From Ornithomonoglobus_A sp045612845 (GTDB lineage: Bacteria > Bacillota > Clostridia > UBA1381), in assembly GCA_045612845.1 (NCBI GenBank), contig JAZKZV010000022.1, forward strand, positions 1 to 64,000: a DNA stretch of 64,000 bases, written 5' to 3'. The position numbers were made by a program, and so were the translations under genes. Under the pieces are notes generated by a model, which made no database searches, was not told the DNA's origin, and saw nothing but the letters and a program-made list of their open reading frames with translations. Below, piece by piece: positions 54,451 to 61,697 of the stretch. Position 1 is the first letter of the stretch; each line of letters begins with the position of its first letter.

Positions 54451-55712
54451 TACATTACCTCCTCAGGTGCAGTTATTTTACCTGTAATTGCACTTGCCGC
54501 AGCAACTTCAGGGCTTGCAAGGTACACTTCACTTTCGATATGTCCCATACGTCCAAGGAAGTTTCTGTTTGTTGTAGAAACACATCTCTCCCCTTGCGCC
54601 AATATTCCCATATGACCGCCAAGACACGGACCGCATGTAGGCGCAGAAATTACACAACCTGCCTCAACAAGAGTTGATAGTGTGCCATCCTTTAGTGCCT
54701 CGAGGTAAATCTTTTGAGTTGCAGGGAAAACAATTACTCTTATTCCCTTTTTAACATGTTTGTCCTTTAGAATTTCAGCCGCATTTCTCAAATCTGAGAT
54801 TCTTCCGTTTGTGCAAGAACCAATAACAACCTGGTCAATCTCTATATCTCCCCAATTCTGTGGAGTTCTTGCATTTTCGGGAAGATGTGGGAATGCAACT
54901 GTATGAGGTACCTCAGAAAGGTCAATATCAATAATCTGGCAATACTCTGCATCCTCATCTGCTTTAAACACTTTATATTCCTTTCCTGAATGCTCTTTCA
55001 TATATTCTATAGTTAAATCATCAACCTCAAATATACCATTTTTAGCACCTGCCTCAATAGCCATATTAGCGATTGTGAATCTATCGTCCATAGTTAGTGA
55101 ATGCATGCCCTCACCTGTAAATTCCATAGACTTATACAAAGCACCGTCAACACCAATCATTCCGATAATATGTAAAATAAGGTCTTTGCCGCTTGTATAT
55201 TTATTCAGCTTGCCTGTAAGGTTAAATTTTATTGCCTCAGGAACTTTAAACCATGCTTTACCGGTAGCCATACCTGCCGCCATATCGGTTGAACCTACGC
55301 CTGTTGAAAATGCACCAAGAGCGCCATATGTACAAGTATGTGAGTCTGCACCAATAACAACATCACCTGCTACAACAAGTCCCTTTTCCGGTAATAGTGC
55401 GTGTTCAATACCCACTTCACCAACCTCAAAATAATTTAAAATATCCTGAGATTTTGCGAAATTTCTTACAGTAAGACATTGTTGTGCTGACTTTATATCC
55501 TTATTAGGTGTAAAGTGATCAGGTACAAGTGCAACTTTTGTTTTATCAAACACTGATTTTGAGCCGATTTTATCAAACTCGCTTATTGCAACAGGAGATG
55601 TAATATCATTGCCCAAAACCAAGCTTAAATCTGCCATAATTAAGTCCCCCGCTTTAACACTGTCAAGTCCGGCAGCATTAGCAAGAACCTTTTGAGTCAT
55701 TGTCATTGCCAT
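54450..55712 (-). CDS. leuC: 3-isopropylmalate dehydratase large subunit
   Basis: 420-aa aconitase-family subunit. GADSHTCTYGALGAF, VIGSCTNGRISDL and TCGPCLGGHMG supply the three [4Fe-4S] cysteines. The frame is open to 55877, but the ATG at 55712 follows GAGGTG and matches the family start (MAMTMTQKVLA). A consensus promoter lies about 30 nt upstream, leaving no room for a T-box or leader peptide. Confidence 0.96.
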   Translation of the reverse strand: MAMTMTQKVLANAAGLDSVKAGDLIMADLSLVLGNDITSPVAISEFDKIGSKSVFDKTKVALVPDHFTPNKDIKSAQQCLTVRNFAKSQDILNYFEVGEVGIEHALLPEKGLVVAGDVVIGADSHTCTYGALGAFSTGVGSTDMAAGMATGKAWFKVPEAIKFNLTGKLNKYTSGKDLILHIIGMIGVDGALYKSMEFTGEGMHSLTMDDRFTIANMAIEAGAKNGIFEVDDLTIEYMKEHSGKEYKVFKADEDAEYCQIIDIDLSEVPHTVAFPHLPENARTPQNWGDIEIDQVVIGSCTNGRISDLRNAAEILKDKHVKKGIRVIVFPATQKIYLEALKDGTLSTLVEAGCVISAPTCGPCLGGHMGILAQGERCVSTTNRNFLGRMGHIESEVYLASPEVAAASAITGKITAPEEVM

Positions 55713-55743
55713 TTTTTTCACCTCGTAAAATAATATACAAATA

Positions 55744-55772
55744 ATTATACAACAATTACGCCTGTTTGTCAA
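55744..55772 (-). promoter_or_regulatory. Consensus promoter of leuCDB operon
   Basis: On the - strand TTGACA (55772-55767), 17-nt spacer, TATAAT (55749-55744); both boxes perfect. Confidence 0.86.
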
Positions 55773-55929
55773 TATATTCGGCGTAGTAAACAATACAATA
55801 AAATCATTTTTGTCATATTTTGTGTTTTTATAGACTTCATCTAATGAAAAAACACTATTTTTGTGTATTTTAACCAAAAAACAGGTGAATATTTTTCATA
55901 TTTTTTTAAGACAATTTTTCCAAAAAGTA

Positions 55930-55958
55930 TTGAATTACTTTAAAAAAAATAGTAAAAT
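55930..55958 (+). promoter_or_regulatory. Probable promoter of ftsZ
   Basis: TTGAAT (55930-55935), 17-nt spacer, TAAAAT (55953-55958). Confidence 0.6.
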
Positions 55959-56021
55959 GATAGTATATAGTATTATGATACGATAATTATGAAATTCATA
56001 ACCACGAAGGAGGATATATAA

Positions 56022-57182
56022 ATGAGCGTTATGCCTATCGATTTAGAAGAAAACAATGTTTTGGAAGGCGCAAGAATTAAGGTTGTCGGAATTGGCGGTG
56101 GCGGCAACAACGCTGTTGACCGTATGATCGAGGCCGGCGTAAACAAAGCAGAGTTTATTTGTGTAAATACAGATGCTCAACAATTATCAAATGTAAAAGC
56201 ATCAACTGTATTACAAATTGGCGCAAAGCTTACAAACGGACTTGGTGCAGGTGCAAAGCCCGAAGTTGGCAGACAAGCAGCTGAAGAAACAAAAGACGAG
56301 ATAAAGAATGTAGTTAAAGATGCAGAAATGGTATTCGTTACTGCCGGCATGGGTGGTGGAACAGGTACAGGTGCAGCTCCTATTGTTGCAGAAGCTGCAA
56401 AATCTTTGGGTATACTTACTGTTGCAGTTGTTACAAAGCCATTCTTCTTTGAAGGTCCTCAAAGAATGAGAAATGCAGAAGAAGGTATTAAGCAACTTGC
56501 AGAAAGAGTTGATGCTATAGTTACTATCCCCAATGACTTGCTTTTGAAGATAGCTGACAAAAAAGTTACAATTAACGATTCATTCAAACTTGCTGATGAT
56601 GTTCTTCGTCAGGGCGTTCAGGGAATAATCGAAGTAATTACTCAAAGAGGTATAATGAACTGCGACTTCGCTGATGTAAGAACAATTATGAAAGATAGCG
56701 GTGTTGCACACATGGGTATAGGTATCGGCAAAGGTGAAACAGCTGCACAAGATGCTGTTCGTGCTGCAATCGAAAGCCCATTGTTAGAAACAAACATTGC
56801 AGGTGCAACAAACGTACTTTTAAATATCACAGGCGGAAGCGAATTCTCACTTGTTGATATGGGTGAGGTTTCAGGAATTGTTCGTGATATGGTTTCTGAA
56901 GAAGCAAATATTATTGTCGGTACTGCAGTAGACGATAATTTAAAAGACGAAATTAAGGTTACTCTTATTGCTACAGGTCTTAATGATGATGCGAGAAGAA
57001 ATTCTGAATTTAAGAGAAATGTTCCTAAGTTCAATCCTAATTCTGCACCCGGAGCAGACAGAGCACCTGTAAAGAGAAATGTTCCTACTTTCTCAGCTTC
57101 TTCTGATGATGATGCAATATTTACAAGAAAATTAAAGCCAGGAATGAGCAATATAGACGTTCCATCATTTTTTAAAAAATAA
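56022..57182 (+). CDS. ftsZ: Cell division protein FtsZ
   Basis: 386-aa tubulin-like GTPase forming the division ring. GIGGGGNNAVDRM, the GTP-binding AGMGGGTGTGAAP, NDLL and the T7 loop region NCDFADVRTIM are intact. After a variable linker, the C-terminal NIDVPSFFKK is the conserved partner-binding tail. AAGGAGG precedes the ATG. It stands alone: no ftsA or dcw genes are adjacent, and it is followed by its own terminator. Confidence 0.97.
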   Translation: MSVMPIDLEENNVLEGARIKVVGIGGGGNNAVDRMIEAGVNKAEFICVNTDAQQLSNVKASTVLQIGAKLTNGLGAGAKPEVGRQAAEETKDEIKNVVKDAEMVFVTAGMGGGTGTGAAPIVAEAAKSLGILTVAVVTKPFFFEGPQRMRNAEEGIKQLAERVDAIVTIPNDLLLKIADKKVTINDSFKLADDVLRQGVQGIIEVITQRGIMNCDFADVRTIMKDSGVAHMGIGIGKGETAAQDAVRAAIESPLLETNIAGATNVLLNITGGSEFSLVDMGEVSGIVRDMVSEEANIIVGTAVDDNLKDEIKVTLIATGLNDDARRNSEFKRNVPKFNPNSAPGADRAPVKRNVPTFSASSDDDAIFTRKLKPGMSNIDVPSFFKK

Positions 57183-57200
57183 TAAAACATGATTTTTAAA

Positions 57201-57238
57201 TGGCTGTTGCAAGAAAATTTGCAACAGCCATATTTTTT
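57201..57238 (+). terminator. Terminator after ftsZ
   Basis: 12-bp stem TGGCTGTTGCAA / TTGCAACAGCCA (57201-57212 with 57219-57230), then TATTTTTT. Confidence 0.9.
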
Positions 57239-57262
57239 AAATACCAAGAACGGAGAATAAAG

Positions 57263-58270
57263 ATGATTTTTTCTATTAAAAAAGCAGTTCTGCATATCCT
57301 TGATGCAAATTCAGGGGTGGTTGTATATTCGGATACTGAACTTGATGTAAGTGATGGCATGGTAAATGCATTTCTGACAAATCATATGAAGAGGCTTTTA
57401 ACCGAGGGCAGCCTCAGAAGTGGCGAATTCAAAGAAAATAGCGGTTTTTTACAAAGATTAAATGAATATTTAAATGATAGTGCCTTTGTCCCCTTTTCAC
57501 AATTTGTTGCCAGAAGACTTTACGATGGTATATCAAATGCATCCGAGACAGAGTCGTGCGATATTATCGTCTGCGATTGTGTAGCCAATGATAAGCCGGT
57601 TATTGCTATATTAAAGTTTAATAATAAGATAGGATATACACACCAGGTAACAAATACAGACGGAAATATAACAAACTCGCTTATAAACCACTATGCAATT
57701 CTTCCCATGCCAACTCAGCGTTTAACTGAATGTGCTTTTATATATCTAAATGATTTAGAAATAAAGTACAGCGGCAAGCTACGTGTAATTGATGGTGAAA
57801 AAATAGATATGTTTGCCCAGATTCTGCTTGAGGGTGATTTTGACCTGTCTGCAAGAGAGGCAATAAATAAGGTCAAGAGAATCGCAAAAAAAGTAACAGA
57901 GGCTAATGGCGGCGACTCAATAGAGGTTAATGCCAAAATGAAAAAATATATTATTGATAACATAGAAGAAAATGATTTCAAATATGTAGAAACAAAAAAA
58001 GTTGCGGAGAGTATATTTGACGGAAAGCCTGTCATGAAACAAGAATTCGTAGAAAAACTCGAAAAAGAGGAAGTACCCGAAAAGGTCGAGATTACAAATT
58101 ATGTAACAAAGAAAATCAGCTCCAATGTAAAGATAATTACGGATACAGGCATCGAAATATCATTCCCTGCTGAATATTACCGCGATAATAAGCATATGGA
58201 AATCTTTAATAATGATGACGGTACGATATCCATCAGAATAAATAACGTTGCAGAAATCACAAATAAATAA
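57263..58270 (+). CDS. Nucleoid-associated protein (NdpA/YejK family)
   Basis: 335 aa. AVLHILDANSGVVVYSDTELD at the N-terminus and DIIVCDCVANDKPVIAILKFNNKIGYTH match the 37-kDa nucleoid-associated protein family. Role in Gram-positives is unclear. The frame opens at 57200 inside the ftsZ terminator; the ATG at 57263 behind CGGAGAA is the real start. No further gene shares this unit. Confidence 0.85.
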   Translation: MIFSIKKAVLHILDANSGVVVYSDTELDVSDGMVNAFLTNHMKRLLTEGSLRSGEFKENSGFLQRLNEYLNDSAFVPFSQFVARRLYDGISNASETESCDIIVCDCVANDKPVIAILKFNNKIGYTHQVTNTDGNITNSLINHYAILPMPTQRLTECAFIYLNDLEIKYSGKLRVIDGEKIDMFAQILLEGDFDLSAREAINKVKRIAKKVTEANGGDSIEVNAKMKKYIIDNIEENDFKYVETKKVAESIFDGKPVMKQEFVEKLEKEEVPEKVEITNYVTKKISSNVKIITDTGIEISFPAEYYRDNKHMEIFNNDDGTISIRINNVAEITNK

Positions 58271-58402
58271 GCATTTCTCTCCCACTACATTTTATACATA
58301 AAATTTAAAAAATTCCTTTTAACAAAATATGCACATATTGCATATTGTATATCAGGTGTAAGCATAGTTTTATGCTCCCCAATATAGAAAGGAGTTTTTT
58401 TA

Positions 58403-59272
58403 ATGGAAAAATGTAATGACCACTTTAATGCAACAAATAACTGTTGCGGAACAAATTTCAGAGAAGCAGTTTGCATACATACCGATAAAGTATATGACAG
58501 TTGCAGAGATAAGGATTGTCTCGAAAATATAAGAGTATACCTTACAGCTTGCGCTCAGGAGGTTATAGACAGAGCAATAAATGTCAAATTCACAAAGGCA
58601 GAGATTATCTGGGTGTTCTCGGATATTGAGCCTGTGCCATTTAACAGAGGTTTTTATTCTGTAGACTTAAAGTATTTCTTTAAAATTACACTTGCAGCAT
58701 TTACAGGTGTTGGAATACCTACTACAGTAGAAGGTCTTGCTACGTTCAACAAAAAAGTTATACTTTTTGGTTCTGAGGGCAATGCAAAGGTGTTTGAATC
58801 AAACTTTAAAGAAGATGCATTCGATTCACAATTATGGAAAAAAACAAATATGCCAAAGGCTGTTGTAGAGGTTGTAGAACCAATAACTCTTGGTGCAAAG
58901 CTTGTAGATGTAAGAAGCTGCAAGAACAACTGTTGCTGTGATGATGATTTTGATATAGCATCAGTTCCCGAGTCAATTTGTCGCGTATTTGATGAAAGTC
59001 TTACTCTTGGCGGAGAGACAAAGAGAGTTTTTGTTTCTTTAGGTATCTTCTCAATTATCAAGTTAGAAAGAAAGGTACAGCTTCTTATACCTTCATACGA
59101 CTTCTGCATACCGCAAAAAGAGTGCGTAGGCGCAACAGATGATAATCCATGTGATTTGTTTGAGAGAATAGACTTCCCTGTTGATGAGTTCTTCCCGCCC
59201 GAAAAATGTGAATTTCTCGAGTGTGGTCAGGATGACCCATCAGTTCCAAAAGAAAACAACTGCGGTTGTTAA
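58403..59272 (+). CDS. Cysteine-rich conserved hypothetical protein
   Basis: 289 aa, no signal peptide or membrane segment, with about 20 cysteines clustered at the N-terminus (CNDHFNATNNCC), middle (CKNNCCCDDDF) and C-terminus (ENNCGC). The core HTDKVYDSCRDKDCLENIRVYLTA and FNRGFYSVDLKYFFKITL is well ordered. Cysteine clusters suggest cross-linking or metal binding, as in spore coat proteins, but no named family was recognised. AAAGGAG before ATG. A sigma-K-like -10 (CATATTGTA, 58341-58349) lies upstream, which would fit a coat role (weak inference). Confidence 0.72.
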   Translation: MEKCNDHFNATNNCCGTNFREAVCIHTDKVYDSCRDKDCLENIRVYLTACAQEVIDRAINVKFTKAEIIWVFSDIEPVPFNRGFYSVDLKYFFKITLAAFTGVGIPTTVEGLATFNKKVILFGSEGNAKVFESNFKEDAFDSQLWKKTNMPKAVVEVVEPITLGAKLVDVRSCKNNCCCDDDFDIASVPESICRVFDESLTLGGETKRVFVSLGIFSIIKLERKVQLLIPSYDFCIPQKECVGATDDNPCDLFERIDFPVDEFFPPEKCEFLECGQDDPSVPKENNCGC

Positions 59273-59290
59273 TTATATTTAATTCAAAAC

Positions 59291-59323
59291 GGCTATATCC
59301 GCATATTGGATATAGCCATTTTT
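59291..59323 (+). terminator. Terminator after cysteine-rich gene
   Basis: 10-bp stem GGCTATATCC / GGATATAGCC (59291-59300 with 59308-59317), then ATTTTT. Confidence 0.88.
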
Positions 59324-59409
59324 ACTGTAGAAATTTAATATATGATTATCTTATATTTATTACATCATTTGATAAAAATAAATAAAATATATTTTTTTAA
59401 TACAAAATA

Positions 59410-59438
59410 TTGAATTTTTTCTTTATACGTGGTATTAT
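59410..59438 (+). promoter_or_regulatory. Promoter of guaA
   Basis: TTGAAT (59410-59415), 17-nt spacer, TATTAT (59433-59438). Confidence 0.66.
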
Positions 59439-59490
59439 ATATATAGTAAAACTTTGATACATTTAACTAACGAAAGGAACGGTTATAAAT

Positions 59491-60471
59491 ATGGATTGCA
59501 ATATCAGACCCGAGAACATGGAAAGAATAAACACTATTGAGCTTGCTAATGCTTTTATAGAAGAACAAATTGAAGATATACAAAAACAGGTAGGCAATAA
59601 AAAAGTATTGCTTGCACTATCCGGTGGCGTGGATTCTTCGGTTGTTGCTGCACTTTTGATTAAGGCAATAGGCAAGCAACTTGTATGTGTACACGTAAAT
59701 CACGGATTGATGCGTAAAGGTGAGAGTGAACAGGTTATTGAAGTATTCCAGAATCAACTCGATGCAAACCTTATCTATATTGATGCAACAGACCGTTTCT
59801 TAGATTTATTAGCAGGTGTAGATGACCCCGAAACAAAGAGAAAAATTATAGGTGGCGAATTCATTAAAGTGTTCGACGAAGAGGCTGCTAAAATAAATGA
59901 TGTTTCATTCCTTGCACAAGGAACAATTTACCCCGATATATTAGAAAGCGACGGCGTAAAGGCACACCACAATGTAGGTGGATTGCCTGAGGATATGGCA
60001 CTCGAGCTCGTTGAACCCGTTAAACTTTTATATAAGGACGAAGTAAGAGTTGTAGGTTCTGCATTAGGACTACCTGATGAAATGGTGTATCGTCAACCAT
60101 TCCCCGGCCCTGGACTTGGCGTTCGTTGTCTTGGTGCAATCACACGCGACAGACTTAATGCACTTCGCGAGGCTGATGCAATTTTAAGAGAAGAATTTGC
60201 AAAAAATAAGCTTGATACAAAGGTATGGCAATACTTTATTGCAGTTCCCGACTTTAAGAGTGTTGGCGTTAAGGATTCTAAACGTTATGAGGGTTGGCCG
60301 GCAATTATACGTGCGGTAAACACAATAGATGCTATGAGTGCTACAATAGAAGAAATTCCATACGAAATTCTTCATCATATAACAGACAGAATCACTCACG
60401 AAGTTCCGGGAATTAACAGAGTATTATTAGATTTAACACCAAAGCCAATAGGCACAATCGAGTGGGAATAA
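59491..60471 (+). CDS. guaA: GMP synthase, ATP-pyrophosphatase subunit only
   Basis: Converts XMP to GMP. The 326 aa cover only the ATP-PPase domain (SGGVDSS, residues 44-50) and the dimerisation domain ending GTIEWE; the N-terminal class I glutamine amidotransferase domain (about 190 aa) of usual bacterial GuaA is missing. The ATG has AAAGGAACGG upstream and the preceding 200 nt are non-coding, so this is not a misplaced start. Such split enzymes are normal in archaea. The last codons form one copy of a 14-bp direct repeat (see 60460-60473). Confidence 0.93.
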   Translation: MDCNIRPENMERINTIELANAFIEEQIEDIQKQVGNKKVLLALSGGVDSSVVAALLIKAIGKQLVCVHVNHGLMRKGESEQVIEVFQNQLDANLIYIDATDRFLDLLAGVDDPETKRKIIGGEFIKVFDEEAAKINDVSFLAQGTIYPDILESDGVKAHHNVGGLPEDMALELVEPVKLLYKDEVRVVGSALGLPDEMVYRQPFPGPGLGVRCLGAITRDRLNALREADAILREEFAKNKLDTKVWQYFIAVPDFKSVGVKDSKRYEGWPAIIRAVNTIDAMSATIEEIPYEILHHITDRITHEVPGINRVLLDLTPKPIGTIEWE

Positions 60472-60473
60472 TT
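60460..60473 (+). repeat. Left attachment-site-like repeat (attL core)
   Basis: GAGTGGGAATAATT, formed by the last guaA codons (Glu-Trp-Glu-stop). Exact copy at 61565-61578; flanking ATAAA is also shared 2 nt further on. Confidence 0.75.
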
Positions 60474-60488
60474 TCATAAAAAATATAA

Positions 60489-60518
60489 AGTGGCTTGAAA
60501 CCCAGTGTTCAAGCCACT
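60489..60518 (+). terminator. Hairpin inside element, downstream of guaA
   Basis: 11-bp stem AGTGGCTTGAA / TTCAAGCCACT (60489-60499 with 60508-60518). The U tract is poor (TGTAGC follows), so termination is uncertain. Confidence 0.5.
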
Positions 60519-60552
60519 TGTAGCACATTGCTACGAAATGAAAAAGTAAAAT

Positions 60553-60574
60553 TGACAACACTTTTGACAACACT
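60553..60574 (+). repeat. Left pair of TGACAACACT repeats
   Basis: Two direct copies at 60553-60562 and 60565-60574 (12-nt period). The same pair recurs at 61441-61463. Position and pairing resemble arm-type sites of tyrosine integrases. The copies overlap TTGACA boxes, and TATAAT at 60578-60583 could give a promoter for the cargo gene with a suboptimal 20-nt spacer. Confidence 0.6.
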
Positions 60575-60607
60575 TTTTATAATGTTCAATTCAAAGGAGG
60601 AAATAGC

Positions 60608-61435
60608 ATGGCTACATTGTGTAAGTTGTGTGATAAGAAAATAGGGCTTTTTGCTGGAAATTATTCAGTAGAGGATGTAGTTATATGCGAGGATTGTTAT
60701 TACGCATATAAAAAGGTCTTGGATAGCGTATCTGACGATGATAACTTTAAAGGGCTTTTGACAGAATTTCAAAATGCTTTTTCTGGAAAAGAAGGTCTTG
60801 AAAAAATAGTTAAACATCTAAATGATTTATACCAAGCAAAATTACAAGAGATAGAAGAAAGAAAGCTTGAAGAAGAAAGAAAAAGAAATATAGTAAAATC
60901 AGAAGTTGTTGACTATAGTGTTAATAGTAATATTGGTCCATTTGAAAATCAAGATTTAGTCTATACAATTGAAGGTGTAAGAGGAAGACATATTGACATA
61001 TATGTAGATAAAGTAGTTATAACAACAAAGGTAACGATAGGTTCATTACTTACACACAACGCTACAGACGGAGAAAAAACGATATATTATTCAGATTGTA
61101 TTGGTGTTCAATTCAAACAATCTAAATTTGCTATTGGTTATCTTCAATTAGAAACTGCATCAAGTAACGGATACAATAAGGCAAGCAATTTCTTTGCAGA
61201 AAATTCATTTACATATGATGAAACTGTAATTTCAAACGAAAGAATGGTAGAAGTTGCTGACTATGTAAAATCCCGTGTGGATGCTGTGAAAAAAGGTGGG
61301 TCAGCACCTGTTTCAGCAAATAACAACAATGTATCTGTTGCTGATGAATTATTGAAATTAAAACAACTGCTTGATATGGGCGTTTTATCACAAGAAGAAT
61401 TTGACGAACAGAAAAATAAATTGTTAAATCAATAA
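60608..61435 (+). CDS. Zinc-finger/SHOCT-domain protein, element cargo
   Basis: 275 aa. N-terminal treble-clef-like zinc finger (CKLCDKKIGL...VICEDCYY, DUF4428-like), a charged coiled-coil stretch (about 70-100), a middle PH-like beta domain (VDKVVITTKVTIG, YYSDCIGVQFKQSK, IGYLQLETAS) and a C-terminal SHOCT helix-hairpin (VADELLKLKQLLDMGVLSQEEFDEQKNKLL). SHOCT proteins are common in prophages and integrative elements and often associate with membranes or oligomerise. AAAGGAGG before the ATG. Sits alone between the two TGACAACACT pairs. Confidence 0.82.
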   Translation: MATLCKLCDKKIGLFAGNYSVEDVVICEDCYYAYKKVLDSVSDDDNFKGLLTEFQNAFSGKEGLEKIVKHLNDLYQAKLQEIEERKLEEERKRNIVKSEVVDYSVNSNIGPFENQDLVYTIEGVRGRHIDIYVDKVVITTKVTIGSLLTHNATDGEKTIYYSDCIGVQFKQSKFAIGYLQLETASSNGYNKASNFFAENSFTYDETVISNERMVEVADYVKSRVDAVKKGGSAPVSANNNNVSVADELLKLKQLLDMGVLSQEEFDEQKNKLLNQ

Positions 61436-61440
61436 TTCTC

Positions 61441-61463
61441 TGACAACACTTTTTGACAACACT
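61441..61463 (+). repeat. Right pair of TGACAACACT repeats
   Basis: Direct copies at 61441-61450 and 61454-61463 (13-nt period), in the same orientation as the left pair. Confidence 0.6.
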
Positions 61464-61564
61464 ATCATTGTTGAATGTGTAAAATAGGTGTAAATTGATA
61501 CATATTACAACCTCAAAGCCACTGAAAATATACAGAATAAACACTAAAAACAAAAGTGATGTTA

Positions 61565-61578
61565 GAGTGGGAATAATT
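61565..61578 (+). repeat. Right attachment-site-like repeat (attR core)
   Basis: GAGTGGGAATAATT, identical to the guaA 3' end at 60460-60473. It is followed by ATATAAAC, close to TCATAAAA after the left copy. Confidence 0.75.
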
Positions 61579-61591
61579 ATATAAACAAAAA

Positions 61592-61626
61592 GCAGTTTAA
61601 AATAAAATTTTAAACTGCCTTTTTTA
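61592..61626 (+). terminator. Terminator, probably the original guaA terminator
   Basis: 12-bp stem GCAGTTTAAAAT / ATTTTAAACTGC (61592-61603 with 61607-61618), then CTTTTTT. It starts 14 nt after the right repeat, the distance expected for a terminator once located just after guaA. Confidence 0.85.
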
Positions 61627-61636
61627 TTACCAATTA

Positions 61637-61665
61637 TTGTATTTATCCCCTATATATGATATAAT
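61637..61665 (+). promoter_or_regulatory. Promoter of nuclease gene
   Basis: TTGTAT (61637-61642), 17-nt spacer, TATAAT (61660-61665). Confidence 0.68.
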
Positions 61666-61697
61666 CTATCTATACATTTAATAAGAGGTTGATGATT

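Larger units (their letters stand above)
55713..56021. other. Divergent leuC/ftsZ intergenic region
   Basis: 309 nt, very AT-rich, holding the leuC promoter (55744-55772, - strand) and the ftsZ promoter (55930-55958, + strand). No gene or known RNA motif was recognised in the 150 nt between them. Confidence 0.7.
60460..61578. mobile_element. 1.1-kb integrated-element remnant at the guaA 3' end
   Basis: The segment is bounded by an exact 14-bp direct repeat that includes the guaA stop codon, and the 3' end of guaA is a known integration hotspot for genomic islands. Inside are paired TGACAACACT repeats near each end (about 80 and 100 bp from the boundaries), a hairpin, and one cargo gene. No integrase is present. 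The strong terminator at 61592 lies just outside the right boundary and is probably the original guaA terminator. Interpretation as an island remnant is inference from these features. Confidence 0.68.

Noticed and set aside
55713..56021. T-box or leader peptide controlling leuC
   Set aside because: The consensus promoter lies about 30 nt from the leuC start, leaving no room for an attenuator.
56642..57295. 217-aa frame on the - strand across the ftsZ 3' end
   Set aside because: It runs through the ftsZ terminator and opposite conserved FtsZ codons.
60541..60583. TTGACA boxes before the SHOCT gene as a standard promoter
   Set aside because: Spacers to TATAAT are 20 and 8 nt rather than 16-18, so the boxes are better explained as parts of the TGACAACACT repeats, though weak promoter activity is possible.
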